This document shows, in pieces, positions 37,916-51,065 of a stretch of DNA of 64,000 bases; the first letter of the stretch is position 1; each line of letters starts with the position of its first letter. Under the pieces are notes generated by a model that made no database searches, was not told where the DNA came from, and saw nothing but the letters and a program-made list of their open reading frames with translations. The position numbers and the translations under genes are program-made. The DNA comes from Paralvinella palmiformis (Eukaryota > Annelida > Polychaeta > Terebellida > Alvinellidae). The DNA is taken from positions 42,501-106,500 of the forward strand of contig JAODUP010001431.1 of assembly GCA_025642065.1 (NCBI GenBank), written 5' to 3'.

Positions 37916-38385
37916 ATATGTACCCATTTGCCCTGAGGAGATTCAACATTTTCATATATAACTCATAAATAAATTGTCAGCTACTATCTTCGGTGTCTCA
38001 AGAAGAAGAAATTACCGTCGTACTGACTAGGTATAAGAAAGACCTGAAGGTGAAGCGGCACTATTTGTCTTTCTTAGAAGATATCATATCTAGATTAACA
38101 TGCACCTATTTTAATCTGATTAGCAAAATCTAATACTTAAATTAAATGATTTATTGGTTTATTGAGTAAATAATTGAGTGAATTAGTTCCTGAGTAAAAA
38201 GTGAAAGAATAAGGTAATAAGGCAGAGGGCATTGACTGACATGGGTGAGCGAGTGAGTGAGTGAGTGAATGAATCAGCGACTAAATGAGTGAGTGGTTAT
38301 CTCCCAAAATTATTTTGTGCTGGATGTAATAATAAATATCCATGTTTTGTGACCCGTGAAAGGCGATTGATGTCATTAACTACAG
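37916..38385. other. No feature recognised apart from a short GAGT run
   Basis: A GAGT-type run lies at about 38245-38275. Otherwise AT-rich. Confidence 0.5.
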
Positions 38386-38389
38386 TATT

Positions 38390-39265
38390 CCAATGGACAA
38401 ATTACACTTTATGGATTGCGAGGAATCGTTAATGACTTGTCCTCCAACTCGTGGAGATTGAGGGTATCCAGTCAAATTCCCGTGAAATAGAATGCGGAGT
38501 CCCTCAAGGTTCTATTGTAGGGCCGCTACAATATCTTTGTTACGTGAATGACATCGCAAAGTGAACACCAAATAAAATATTATCATTTTCAGACGACACA
38601 TAACTATTCTTATCACACTCAAATATTACTGAACCTTTCCACAAAGCGAATCCAGAAATGCATTCATTATTTGACTGGTTTTGTGCAAACTGTTTGTCAC
38701 TAGATGCAACCAAAACTAAATATATACTCTTCCGACAAATAAACTCACATTATAATACTACAGGCATGAATATTCATATAAACAATACTGAATTAGAACG
38801 AATAGGTTTGGGATTCTATTGGATTGTGGATGGATGAATATCTAACATGGAAACATCATATAGCATATGCAAATAACAAGATATCGAGGACTATGCTTGC
38901 AATTAAACAAGTTAAACATTTCTTACCCATTAAAAGTTATTAAAAATAACTTTATATTTCGCTCTTATCCAGCCACATTTTACGTACATCGGGTAATGCA
39001 AATAAATCTCTTATGTATAAAACTGAAATTCTTCAAAACCGAGCTCTTCGAAATGTCAATAACACTCATTTTAACAGTCACACTGATCCGTTGTTTGAAA
39101 AATCTCAAATACTCAAAATCAAGGATATGTACGAGTTCCAAACAGTACTGTTTATCTATGACTATCGAGCAAAGCAACTGCCTTGTTCATTTGACAACGT
39201 TTTCCAAGAAAACTTTGATTTCCATGAACAACGATTGACCAGACACTCCGACTTACTAATATAGC
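38390..39265 (+). mobile_element. LINE remnant with reverse-transcriptase palm and C-terminal region
   Basis: In one plus-strand frame from about 38485 I read ECGVPQGSIVGPLQYL, YVNDIAK, then FSDDT (the F-x-DD catalytic motif of reverse transcriptase, about 38590), DWFCANCLSLDATKTKYILF (about 38675-38730) and NIHINNTELERIG. After a frameshift come the DEYLTWKHHIAYANNKI region (about 38835-38880), YKTEILQNRALRNV (about 39015-39055), THFNSHTDPLFEKSQILKI (about 39065-39125), YDYRAKQLP and RLTRHSDLLI. The motif order is that of CR1/jockey-type LINEs. Only a few stops and frameshifts interrupt it, so it decayed more recently than the 17-19-kb remnants. No tail or target-site duplication is clear. 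Confidence 0.88.
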
Positions 39266-39734
39266 GCTGAGAGTCAAATATATCACAACATCTCCCACGT
39301 TATCAATTCCTGCGTATAAGGAATAACTGAATACGTAGAAAACCAAATTCTGATTTGAGAACGAGCTTTAAAAATGAGATGAAATTAAATTTATTGGCAG
39401 TTTATTCTGACGAAGTGACTCTAAAGACTGTAGGTTATCAAAATGAGATTATTTCTCATCGTGATCTGGTTCCAAAATAAAACAAAAACTTATTTGTATC
39501 CCATTGACTCGGTATTCTGTGTTCTTGCCGTGCTTTGATATCTTCCGTGTTGCATCATTGCATCTTAATCTGTTCCTGGACCCGGATCTGTTAGCTGGTG
39601 TGTATTTGCTTAGGTATTATTTATTTGTTTGTGCGGACAAATAGGAAGACTGCCATTCTGGTTCTGATTTCCTTAGCTATATAAATATTGTTTGATTAAT
39701 TTGTAAAAATATATGTACTGTACAATGACGACGC

Positions 39735-40395
39735 CCTCTCTCTATCGTTAGTTAATGTTCTTTAATAGCAAGCATAATATATTGTTGTATGTCCCAGGCA
39801 GTGACACCGAACAGAAATAAGAGTATTACACTGCTTAATTCTAGTTTGTGAGATAACATATTTCGCATACCTACGACTGAGTCTAAACAAACCACTCACT
39901 AACTCATTATTGTCCTGTCTTTAAGGATCATGTTCATTTAGTATAATGATGATAAAAAATGGACAATTAAACTATTTGTTTTCTTCAACTTTTACCTGTT
40001 TTAATATGAGTTTCACAAGCCACAGATATCTCCAGACCCTAATCATGAATACTAATTATGTTTTCTATTTTTGTCATCGCAAAATAAACTCGGTTGTCTT
40101 AAATGGCAAATTCTAATCAAATATCTACGTTATTTATCGCAATTTACCATGGAGCTAATATAATGGATTAATTTGTTTTCCTATGTTGTTTGTAGGTCAC
40201 CTGATGACATACCATAAAAAATGGAAATACGAAAAACATCCTGTGTTGATCATTAGCTGTTGATATTCCATAATATATTACGGTTAGGGTGTTTATGCTA
40301 CAATATGACAAACCAACTTACACTAAGCTCAAAATTCAATTAACGGAAGCTTTTCCCATTTAACTGTGTGAATTTTGGGTTTCTTGGGTATTTCG
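39735..40395 (-). repeat. Dispersed repeat G, copy 2
   Basis: Reverse complement of 309-1045, without the (AT)n tract. It lies between the 38-kb LINE and unit U copy B. Confidence 0.8.
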
Positions 40396-42299
40396 AAAAA
40401 GCTTAGATAAGTAGTGGATTAGCCTTTTTTCCTCCGCATCATTATTATTAGAATTATCGTTGACAGAACATTACGTGTGAGAAGACACCAAGGTGATTCA
40501 TCTTCTACAATATCTCCGGAAATCAACCTAACTGGAAGAGCTTGAATAAGTAGTCATTAATAAGTAGTCATTCCTGTGCAATATCTCTCTGGTATCGTTA
40601 GTCCGAATGTTTAAGCACTCAGTAATATTTCAGACATGATAACATGAGAAGGAGTTTGTCATTTTGAAGTCTTCCATTGGATGGTGCCCAGCCTATGTGT
40701 GTCATAGTTAGTCATGTATGTACATTGATGTGGCTAATCTTCAACCCACCTCCAACTGCAAGCTCCATACCGTATCAAACAAAATATTAATGGAGTCTCA
40801 AATGATAATGGGATGCGCCTTTGACACATTTACTGACATATACTGCCTGGTATATATGTACAGTGGCCAGTCACTGAGTTACTGGATATTAGAGTCACCG
40901 AGTTATTTAGTTGCCGTTGAGCCAAATGTTTTCTCGTTTTCCAGCTTTCACTCTATAATGTGATTTTATATATAAACAGATCGATCAGTTTAGATATATG
41001 ATAGTGAAGGGGATATCAAGGAGAATCCAGTTTGCTTCATTAGCTAATTAGAACTGTGATAGCACGCACTAGTATCAACTATTTGATAACAAGAAATTAA
41101 AGGTATTAAAGTCAGTTACTTGAAATGGTGTGTTAAGATTTTCTTGAAACAATAGGAACCCATTTATGAAGCTCAATAACAGTATTAGTGCGACAGTTCT
41201 AAAACATTAAGCTATGTCGTTTTGGCATCATGTGCGTGTTTAGTGCGATGCTAATGTGCTTCCTGGTCTGGAGAAAGTATTTTGATGAAGGCATTTTATA
41301 GCTTTTGGGGTTTAACATCTACATTATTAATGAGTAATATCATGGTGTCCAGCTCAAACGGCCGGCCGTTGTCATGGTTACTGAGCCCTACTCTAAAATC
41401 AGCATTCCTCTAGTGACAATTTGTGCATGTAAACAATTAGCGTTTGATATCAATTTATTTCCAAGCAAACCATAAAAAAAGAAACATGGATCTCCACAGT
41501 CCCAGAGGAAATATTTACCAAAGAACCTAAAAACCTTCCTGAGCACATTTGTTCGCAAGAAGAAAATTCTGTGTAATTTTGACAGAAATGAACTATTTGT
41601 TATATCAGAAAGCGGATACAATCCGCATACAGAAAGCTGATATCTGGTTATCCGGTATTCGTACGTTTTCTAGCAAACCGGCAACAATTCATCAATTTCT
41701 AGATGATACGACAAAGACCATTTAATTTCAGGTGGATAGCTTGTTTTTGCAAACGGTATAACGAATAAAACTGTATTCACAATAAACATTCCGCTTCTTT
41801 GACATATATTCTGATCGTCAAGATTTAATATTAAAATGTGACATGTTTTAATTGTGTTTTAATTATTTTATGTAAATCGAATTCGTCAGCCGTTTGATTA
41901 AACATAACATAACGTTTCATTTTGACGGAAGACAGCTGCCGTTGTATGGTTCACAGAAACCGATTGAAAACAAACAGCGAACTGAAATAAATAACGGGGA
42001 AAAGAATGGTACTCCATCATCTTAGTTACGGATGTTTCATGCAAGAGCGTCAGTATCGGGGAAACAGTTAGAATCGCATTGTTTAACACCGGCCCTTCGA
42101 CTTTGCCGTCAGTTGATATTACAACAATAACCTGGAGATTAAATTAGCGCCACTACCTCTAAAACCTCAGAAGCTCCATCAAACATAAAACTTTTAATAA
42201 CGGCTTTTTCGACGTTAATGTCATCAAATCACTTCGTGGCAACTTTTAAGCGAAGATCGCGACACCAAACTAGATTTATGGAAGTTTTATATTTATATA
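40396..42299. other. No supported gene
   Basis: AT-rich DNA with scattered frames of 63-81 codons (for example 40718-40963 and 41388-41621 on opposite strands). None shows a domain or a second copy in the window. Confidence 0.45.
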
Positions 42300-42316
42300 T
42301 AGTTTTTATAAAGACA

Positions 42317-42412
42317 GAAGCGAATGAGTGAATTGATAAGTATGTGAGTGATTGACTGAGTGAGTAATAGAGGGAGCGAGTGGGTGATCGAGTGAGTGAA
42401 TGGTGAAGTGAG
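42317..42412. repeat. (GTGA)n-rich array
   Basis: Degenerate GAGT/GTGA units; the copy B form of the array in unit U. Confidence 0.9.
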
Positions 42413-44530
42413 TGGAAGTTTCAGCGCATAAGTGCCGGGTTTATTTACTTTGCAGAATTATACTTATGTACTTATGTATGTAAAACCTAATAACACTCTA
42501 TATATCTAACCAACTAGATTGAGACAGCCCATTGTTCGCATGTGCCACTTGATTAGTCAGTTAAGACATCAATTACTTCGAAGAATTAAGAGTGTTTTGC
42601 AAATAGTGAAATATAACAAATATAACACACTTACTTATATGTTCTAAACAGATAATTTCGTTATTTAACTAATCCTTTACACGTATCTCTTACCTAATGT
42701 CAACGATTATGTCAGTGAAAAGATTAATACGCTCAGTTTTAGTGTTAAATTAAATGAACATGAAGTTTGGTTCAAGACATTTAAATTATTGATTTTAAGT
42801 CGAACGACAAAGAACAGGATTTTGTTTTCATTAATGGCTTCCATTAAAACGAAACGCTATTTTGTTTAATTTCATTAATAAATGCTTAGAATAAGAACTC
42901 TTTTATTCAACAGGCTTGTTCCTCGTCTTCTGCCCAGCTGGCATTCAGAATAGTTTGTATATAAAATATTAATTGGGAATGTATGGCTTTTAATTAAGGA
43001 CGTCGAGGTTTTATGTTCACTTCTCAGTCCCTATGCTTCTGAGTCGATGAGTTGCTGAGCTGAGAGTCGCTGAACCAGAAAGATGTTAAGACACAACGAC
43101 CATAGTTAGTTTCTTGCAAATATTACATTCATGACTCCAAGTAATTTATCCACATGGAACAATCAACAATTTCCCGAACCCTCAAGAAAATAACATTTCA
43201 CATACCAGCGAGATTAGATGGTACTTCAGGCTAAACATTCTGGAAGAATGCATCCCATTATAGATCTAAACCAATGACAATAATACAATATTGAACGACT
43301 AGCAATTCCCTTATGATAATTGTGATAAATAACCACAGACAACGTAAATACCATTATCTACTCATCACACGTTGTACAGTAAGGAGCTTGGGGTATTTAA
43401 TTAGTTAAATTCTGTTTAATCTAGACTAAATGCGGTTCTATGCACAAGTCGAATCTAAAATGAAACAAATTCATCATTTACCTCATAAGTATGCATTAAA
43501 GAGCGTTGTCGTAATTACTTCATATGGCTTGTTAAATAAAGGGATTATGCTGATATCAAAAGAAGGAATTGGCTTCTAACAATTTGAAAATTTACTATTT
43601 TAAGTTGAGCTTTCCCCTATTACTATTCCTGCCTGAATATGTATAGATCTTTTATCTTTCCCGCCACACGTGATGCCATTTTCAGGCCAAATGAAGCCAT
43701 TGTGAAACAAAATAACTCCAATAAGTAGTGAAAGCTTCGCTCATCCTCTGCGTTAATGCAATTTGAAATTAACATTTTTGGGGGGTTTAGAGAAACCATT
43801 GTTGACAAAGCATACTTAGACTCTCCGAATTCTGCAAATCCATTTTATCTGAAAGGTGGGATACGAATTTGATTGTCTGGTGGTCTGTTGTAATGGTAAC
43901 TGGTTCTCGCTACATATACAAAATTGGCGAAGTAACAGGCCTTATAGAAAGGCAATTATATTGTTCCAGGTATATCGCTTTCCAGTTGAAGCTAAAAATG
44001 CAGAACCACGATATTCTTCGTTATGTAGGAGCCATTATGTGCCCAACGACATATTACATATTATATCAACTAACATATACACTCTACATCTAATTGAATT
44101 TCCTTTTGTGTATTGCGTTTCCTGCACACTGTTTAAATCGACACTTAGATATTTTATTACCGATAGTAATGCGAAGATTATAACGATGAACCATGAATGA
44201 GAGATTGTTACATTTTGCTGTAACCGACGGCTGGAAACAGAATACTCCACTGAACGTTTATAAATTGTGCAATTTATATAGATTCATCCATCATTATGCC
44301 AAAAATAATATGTAAATTGTCATGTAAATGTAGTTAAAGGTGTTAATATTAAGATATGAGGCTTTTAAAATTAGATTTTAAATATATTGACATTAGTCCG
44401 TCTAAGTGTTATAATGTTATATATTTCAAATATGTCACTCATTATTTTTAAGCTGCAAGAAGAAATAATTTTTTAGCAACAATATAAAGCATCAAGCACT
44501 GCAATACTTTGTTCCGAAGAAAGAAAATCC

Positions 44531-45126
44531 AATAGAAAATAATTACGGAATAAATAACCAATACAACGATCCAGACAATAGTTCTTTCCAGATAACTACC
44601 ATAGTATATCTTGGGATACTACACAACAGAACACTAAGATCTCGAAAGCAACAAGAATCATGTCGCTTAACCTCGCTCTTGTGGCGACAAGATGACACCT
44701 ATGTCTGGAGTTCACTTCCTGATAACCTTTAAGCGAACACCACGACACCAAACTAGCGCCAAATTGGTCCCCAAGAGAGTGACAATTATACTCCTGGAAA
44801 GTGTCGTCGCTTTAGACGTAGCTAGCTCAACAGGACAAAAGGAAAGGCAGCGTTCTTCCTGTTCTCTCGCAATACGTCAGAAATATCGCCGACTGACGTG
44901 TCTAACCGAGAGAAGAATGACTTCCGTCGAGGTTGGCGATAACTAGCGATATTCTCGTCTTGATGTCTCGACGTTTAGATGTAATTTCCGATGTTAAGGT
45001 GACGTACTACTATAAGTATCTTTGTCTTAACTGGATAACTAGGTTTCTTCCCGATGTCATTATCGTTGATGTTATAATTATGCTATATATCTACGTTGAT
45101 GATGATGGCTGAGTTCTTTAAAGTGA
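44531..45126 (+). repeat. High-identity core of unit U, copy B
   Basis: About 2% different from copy A and about 4% different from copy C by eye. It begins near aatagaaaataattacggaa and ends at gagttctttaaagtga, after which identity with A falls at once. Confidence 0.85.
44692..44946 (+). CDS. 84-codon frame of the unit U core, copy B (coding status doubtful)
   Basis: Same frame as at 6349-6603 and 55162-55416. The stop here is TAG, whereas copies A and C have TGA at the same codon: two adjacent bases differ and yet the position remains a stop. Against copy C the frame has about seven substitutions, of which one is silent. The upstream context cgacaagATG is shared with copy A. No domain is recognised. 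The basic C-terminal half could suit a nucleic-acid-binding peptide, but that is a guess from composition alone. Confidence 0.25.
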   Translation: MTPMSGVHFLITFKRTPRHQTSAKLVPKRVTIILLESVVALDVASSTGQKERQRSSCSLAIRQKYRRLTCLTERRMTSVEVGDN

Positions 45127-46396
45127 AGACTTCCCTCGAATGTCCATTTAAACGAGAACATTCTTATTTTCGACTTTCATTCGGGTGTATAGTAATATCC
45201 CGTTGACATGTTTATTTATTTAATAGGTTAACATCTCCCCCTCTCTCGCATAGTTCATCCGCCTCATCCGGTATATCTCACGTGCTGGCCATATTCCCTT
45301 AAAGCGGACAAACTCCGATATTCCTGCCACGGGTTATATCTGATCAATAAAATCTGTCAAATAATCAGATTTTTATTTAACGTAATACTTAATTTACCAT
45401 GTTGATAATAATAGTCAATAATAAATGATTTAATGTTTCTTAAAAACTGGTCCATATACAGTTCAAACGCCGATTTTATAGCCCTGTTTAATTCTATTTT
45501 AAGCTGTATCCTCTTCATCCCTTCATAACTTTTGTGTGGATTGGGAACTAGTACAGAAAGACGAGCATTCACTAATACAATATACGAGACCAATGAGTTC
45601 ACAATTTTATGTTACAAGTTCCTGAACTTTTTCTGTCTGTTGAGGAATTAACACTTACACGAAACTCTAATCTAATATGACCATACATATAATCTTCTCC
45701 CTGTTTTTGTCATGTCCAAACCCATGCCAAAATACGTTTCTTTGGAAATATTTGTTTCTCGCTGCTCATAATATTAGATCGAGTAATCTATGCAATATTG
45801 AAACTCGAATTCTCTAAATTTCTAATCAACCTTTTGACAACTGAGCGAAAATGAACATGATCAAAGGAGTCACCTTTCTGATAAATAGTCTAATGTAATA
45901 AGTATTTTATATTGTTTGTTTATGTAATTCAGGCATTTATATATTGATAAAATGTACTGTAGCATATTGTCGTTATCAAGTGTGTAAATAGCCACAGTAT
46001 AAAGCCCCCTCATTTTGTTATAATCTCATAATTGCTATGGCTGAGATTTACCTGTCGTTAGCAGTTTTGTTACTATATACCTAAGCTACTAATGACATAG
46101 ATTTCGTGTGATACGACGGATTGAAGAATATAATTCACATGTCAAATATGTCTCAATTTTAATCACCGTATTCAATCTTCGTCTGATAAATAACTAAATA
46201 CAGTAGTTTTGTGATCAATTTATGAAAAGTTTGTTCACACATATATACAGCACATTAAAACATCTAATAGTCTGATGTTGAGGAAGTTAATATGATATAT
46301 ATGAAATTGATTATGATGTAATAATAAGAAGAGGAAGAGCCATGAAATGTTCTCATAATATGAGCTATATGTCCTATAATGTACTACCACAACTAC

Positions 46397-46466
46397 TAAT
46401 GACATAGATCTAATGACATAGATCTAATGACATAGATCTAATGACATAGATCTAATGACATAGATC
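46397..46466. repeat. Five tandem copies of a 14-bp unit
   Basis: The unit taatgacatagatc is repeated five times without change, followed by taatgtgatg. It lies where copy B has lost about 1.5 kb relative to copies A and C. Confidence 0.97.
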
Positions 46467-46862
46467 TAATGTGATGTCATTCATTTAAGTTTCAGATTTA
46501 CTGTATAAGCGTGATATGACATCTTATTTCATTTTATGTACTAATATCACAACATGTTCTACTCAAATTGATTAAATCATATCAAGAAGAATCAACCATA
46601 ATTCTTTTTCAGAAAATATGTCTTATATTAAAATAATACTTAAACCAATAGGAATTAAGGAGAGTAAGATTTGTTATTACTTTTCTTCACAGATGGTTCC
46701 ATTTTGGTAATACGTAATTATATACCTGGCCCTGTACTAACATCTTAAAGCAAGGTCTAGACACAATAACGGAGACAAATATATTCTATATCTACATTTA
46801 AATGTCAGTAAATTTCATCGTATTGTCTCTAATGGAGTTATTTTTACTTTCTTCTGAGGTAG

Positions 46863-46864
<2 letters not shown>

Positions 46865-46903
<39 letters not shown>
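46865..46903. repeat. (AT)n at the conserved site of unit U
   Basis: Shorter version of the tract at 3178-3259 and 58342-58491. Confidence 0.93.
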
Positions 46904-46904
<1 letters not shown>

Positions 46905-48069
46905 TTTCATAGAAAGTATGAGCGGCTTTCTATTTTATGACATCTGTATAGTTCATGTATATTTCAAGCTGTGAGCTAATTAACAGAAGTGGAAATTGTG
47001 TATATTACATACTTAATTTCTATGTGTTTTCTGTTGATTAGTTTTCGACATCGATCATTTCCTTTTAAATCGATAATTTAACCCATCATATTATAGCCCA
47101 CTAAGGCCATATATTTAACTATGTGCTAGATCAATGGAAAATATCCAATGTTGATGGGCTTAGATCAAAATAATTCGATCTCTCTACGAATAACACAATC
47201 GACAACATCTATGTACACGTAGAAAGTATAATTGTTGGTCTGAAACATGGTCAACTGATATGTAGTTATATAATTTCACAGAGACGTTGAAGTTGTGAAA
47301 CATATTGAACTTGATGTTCTCGGTTCCAAAAACTTGGCTGAATGGAAATGCTCACTGTACCAATAAAACAATCAATCACATCGATGTATACGTAGAAATT
47401 CGAATTATTGGCCTGAAAGATTGTCAACTGATATGTATTTGTATAACGTTGAAGTTGTGAAAAATATTGAAATTCTTGGCTCTGTTCCAAAAACGTTGCT
47501 GAATTCAAACGCTGAAGATGATGTTACTGGAATTGGATATTATTTTTATCTTGCCGCTCAAACACAATTCGGTGAGCGTTTTACGAGTACTGGTTGTTAA
47601 ATTAGAGGAAGAATATTTTAACGCCAAGATACGAGGCACTAATAGTGATAGAAAGAAGATACTTAGGTTGACTAATGTCTTGTTACGTTCTTGGAATACT
47701 TTCGTTCTTCTTCAAAATGGCTGTAACCTGAATATGCCAAGATCTTGATGCTTCTTATTTATCTCTTTATTTGAAGATTAAATACACAATAGACACCAGA
47801 CTACGATCTTATAAATGACGATGAGAAAGTTAGGTTAAAAAGTGGTCATCGTGTCATTGGTATTGTGACATCAATCTGTGAACCATAATAATATCAACTA
47901 TTGCTTTGTTAATAAATATGTCGCTATTAATGCAATTCTTTGTCGGTTAAAATGATGAGCAACGTCAATGTAATTTTTAGAAGGTCAGTCAGGTCTTAAA
48001 ATAGCTAAATTGTTTTGAATTGGAGCATCCATCATTGAAAGAATTACATTATCATGTTATTATATCTGC

Positions 48070-48560
48070 TAAATTAGTATTGCGCAGCTTATCATCTACC
48101 AGTATCTAGTATTCCTTAATCATCTCATGTCTCATATCTTGTCTCGTGTCCTCTGTAGCCGACTTGTTATTGTAAAATCCAATAAGAATAACAACATAAT
48201 TATTATGTCGCAAATGAGGGTTCTTTGGGGTTTCGATGAGACAAATATCTGACAGTTTCTAGGAATTTGTAATGCTCAAATGTATATAAAACATCCAATT
48301 AGCAACACCTGCTATTAACTAATTACTATACGCCACACTTATATACATCATTAGTATTAATATATAATAATGACATTATATTCTGTTAACTACCAGTTGA
48401 CCTTAATGCAAGGAACATCCAGCTTATGGAGAACACCGTGAAGGTCATATTCTTCAGCACAAACCTGAAGAGATAATGTTCTAATGGTCTGTAAAATAAA
48501 TGTGATAAGATACCGGATGTATAGTATAAGACAGAACAGTTGCTCTGAGACGATGCAGCA
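48070..48560 (-). repeat. Dispersed repeat E, copy 2 (inverted)
   Basis: Reverse complement of 59860-60300 and of 11320-11760, truncated at its 5' side. It adjoins the end of unit U copy B. Confidence 0.8.
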
Positions 48561-48619
48561 TTCTTATATGTCAATAGAAATACATCCATCCAGTGTTAAG
48601 TATATGTAAATGTTATAAA

Positions 48620-48692
48620 TGCTGTTTTTACGTCCAGTTTTGTGCACACGGTAGGCTAAATGGGAAGAGCGAGCTCCGAAGGTAATAGGGCG
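48620..48692 (-). mobile_element. Truncated fragment of the 52-kb SINE family
   Basis: The run gtaggctaaatgggaagagc and ctccgaaggtaat matches ggcaggctaaatgggccgag and ctccgaagataat at 51987-52022, in the same orientation. The tRNA-like head is missing. Confidence 0.65.
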
Positions 48693-48772
48693 ACATCCAT
48701 TGTTAAGTAACTACGGGGTCGATCTAATTACTGTAAAGCGAGTCCAACTTACTATTAGTAAATTCTGATAAG

Positions 48773-48875
48773 TGACTGAGTGTGAGATTATGAAAGTGAG
48801 AGAATGCGTGAGTGAGTGAATGAATGAGTGAGTTATTGAATGGGTGATTGAGTGAGTGAGTGAGTCAGTCAGTCA
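48773..48875. repeat. (GAGT)n/(GTCA)n array
   Basis: Degenerate GAGT units ending in CAGT units. Confidence 0.88.
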
Positions 48876-50279
48876 GTCAAACTCCAGTACGTTAGTCAAT
48901 CACTCAATATTTATGTAATAATATTTTGATAATCCTTTCTTTTTCATGAATCATTTTCATTTAATGTAAGGGGCGTCTATTTGGTCGAATTAGTAGTATG
49001 GTTAGCTATATATCAATAGGAAATTTGCGGTCGTAAACATTTTTCCAAGGAAACCTCCAGTTTAATTTCTAGTCCTCAAGGAAAGCCTTTTGGCATTTTG
49101 GCCTTGTGGATTATATGTAGCGCATAATACGTGTTTGTGGGTGGTTTTCTGTCTATTAAGCCATCTTCCTCTTCTCTACTTCACCCAATACACAAATCTA
49201 TCACTGACCTTATTCCAATAAATGCTTTTAAAAACCTCAACTATGGCGTGTTATTGTTTTCAACATTTATAAAAAGGGTTATTAAAAGGTATAAGATAAG
49301 ATATAACTACATTATGTACTAGATGTTCTGTAACATTAATTCTTTCCAAATTCATTTCACAACAACCCCACATATCTTTACGTAAACCATACATGAATTA
49401 AGAACTGACACATAAACAAAACGAATAATTCAATCGTTTTACTGAGACTGGTATATTTCATTAACATATGTTACAACTGTTTGACTGTTTCTTCCAACAA
49501 GAATAATTTGTACTTACCCTATCAACCATCGACCTATGTGACCCTTGCAATTTCAAATTTCTAATATTTGTTTTAAAGAAAACAAATCCATTCTTTAAAT
49601 TCAGGTACAATAATATAATGGAGTTTCTAGTTTCGCTATAAAATATCATGACTCACGTTGTTTACTAAATTTTACTTTATTCCAGTTTATATTTTGTACA
49701 ATTCGATGCCTTACCTAATTTTATGAGAAGTATATGCTTAGACACAATAGGTAGATCATTACACAAAGATTTGAACCGGAGAATGCACGTTTTAGGTATT
49801 GAGCTAACATGGAAATGATCACTTTGGTAATATTTTATGGTTCATCGACTCATAGAAGAGAAATTTCCAAAATACATTTAGGTAAATACAATATTCACGA
49901 TCTTGGTGCTAAGATGCAAACCTCGAAGTTGTTGTTTCGAATCCACCTAATATCTGTGCTAGTGGGATTTGCTTCCTTACTGAGTCGACTATCGGTCATA
50001 GGTTTGAGTTATGAATAGCGACGAGACTAAAATACTAAATAACGACAACACCATTAACAACAACTATTCATGATATATTTCAAAGTACAGCTGGTTGGAT
50101 ATATCATGGTCTATACCACTAACACCTTCACCATGGCGTCCATTAGAGATGTTCAAGTTGCATAACCGACTGCCATGATATATGTGTAAGATCGTATCAG
50201 TTACGAGAACTACTTACGACAAGGACGCAACATGATACCATAGACACGGAGCGGATGACATATGTCAAATCCTAATCGA
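48876..50279. other. No supported gene; possible tRNA-like relic near 49.9 kb
   Basis: Sequence between repeat E copy 2 and unit U copy C. The stretch near 49937-49950 (gtttcgaatccacc) resembles a B-box, but no convincing A-box precedes it. Frames at 49131-49322 and 49809-50018 have no recognisable content. Confidence 0.4.
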
Positions 50280-50944
50280 CATTTAATTTATAAATGACGG
50301 GTGTTAGCACTAAATGATAGTCTCGTATATTACCTGAGCATAGATAAGGACCATCAAAATGTCATATCACGTGTTTTATAATAATGACATATTTTATCAA
50401 CAGATTGACTGATATTTGGAATTTAAAACAAAAGGTTCATAGATTGATAATTACCAGATTTGGTTTCGAACTTTAATGTAATATTTTATGAACATCAAAA
50501 TTAATAATTATGAACATATCTAGAAACAATATAAGACAAAAGTGAATAAAATTAAGTCCTTAATTTGAATCCCAAAACAAACTATTATTATCACAAGGAA
50601 ATAAATACACTAAGAAGATGATGTTAATAATGATGACGTAACTAGTGAACAACATCAGCAACAACAACAATATCAAGAACAACAACAACAAATACATATC
50701 AGTATCAATAACATCAAACACTACAAATCAGAGTAGGCTCTTCTACGCTAAAGAACTGTCTGCAGAAATATTTGAGGGTAAGATATGAGATTTATGGATA
50801 CCTTTCAAATGGTTACGAGTTCATAGAGTTATTCAGCTGCGCTGCTACTGGCATATTCACCAATTGTTAGATTATTTTGAAATGGATACGCTTTCTCACT
50901 GGCTGTCAATAAACAGTTTTATACATTAGATTGATAGGATAATG

Positions 50945-51065
50945 TTGTGGAGTTTTACGAGTATTGGATGTTAACTTAGAGGCTCTATATTTTAACGCCA
51001 ACACACCAGGTACTAATAATGATAGAAAGACTATACTTAGGTTGATTAGTATCGTAGATAAATCA
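50945..51065 (+). repeat. Internal fragment duplicated from the 3' part of unit U
   Basis: The stretch ttttacgagtattggatgtt through actaataatgatagaaagac and acttaggttgatta matches 58910-59015 and 47578-47680 in the same orientation. The equivalent position in copy A does not show it clearly. Confidence 0.75.

Larger units (their letters stand above)
42300..47955 (+). repeat. Large repeat unit U, copy B (shortened)
   Basis: Collinear with copy C from the GTGA array onward (42317-42412 with 51671-51925) to 47955. It lacks three parts: the first 1.4 kb of C (50280-51670), a segment equal to about 52770-53030, and a segment equal to about 56530-58040. The last is replaced by about 170 bases that include a 14-bp minisatellite. 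Between 43860 and 45126 it is about 96-97% identical to C; elsewhere about 80-88%. It ends at about 47955, short of the C end, and repeat E lies just beyond. Confidence 0.85.

Noticed and set aside
43856..44200. 114-codon frame with a similar frame at 54463-54702
   Set aside because: Similarity follows from the 96-97% DNA identity of copies B and C; copy A does not keep the frame.
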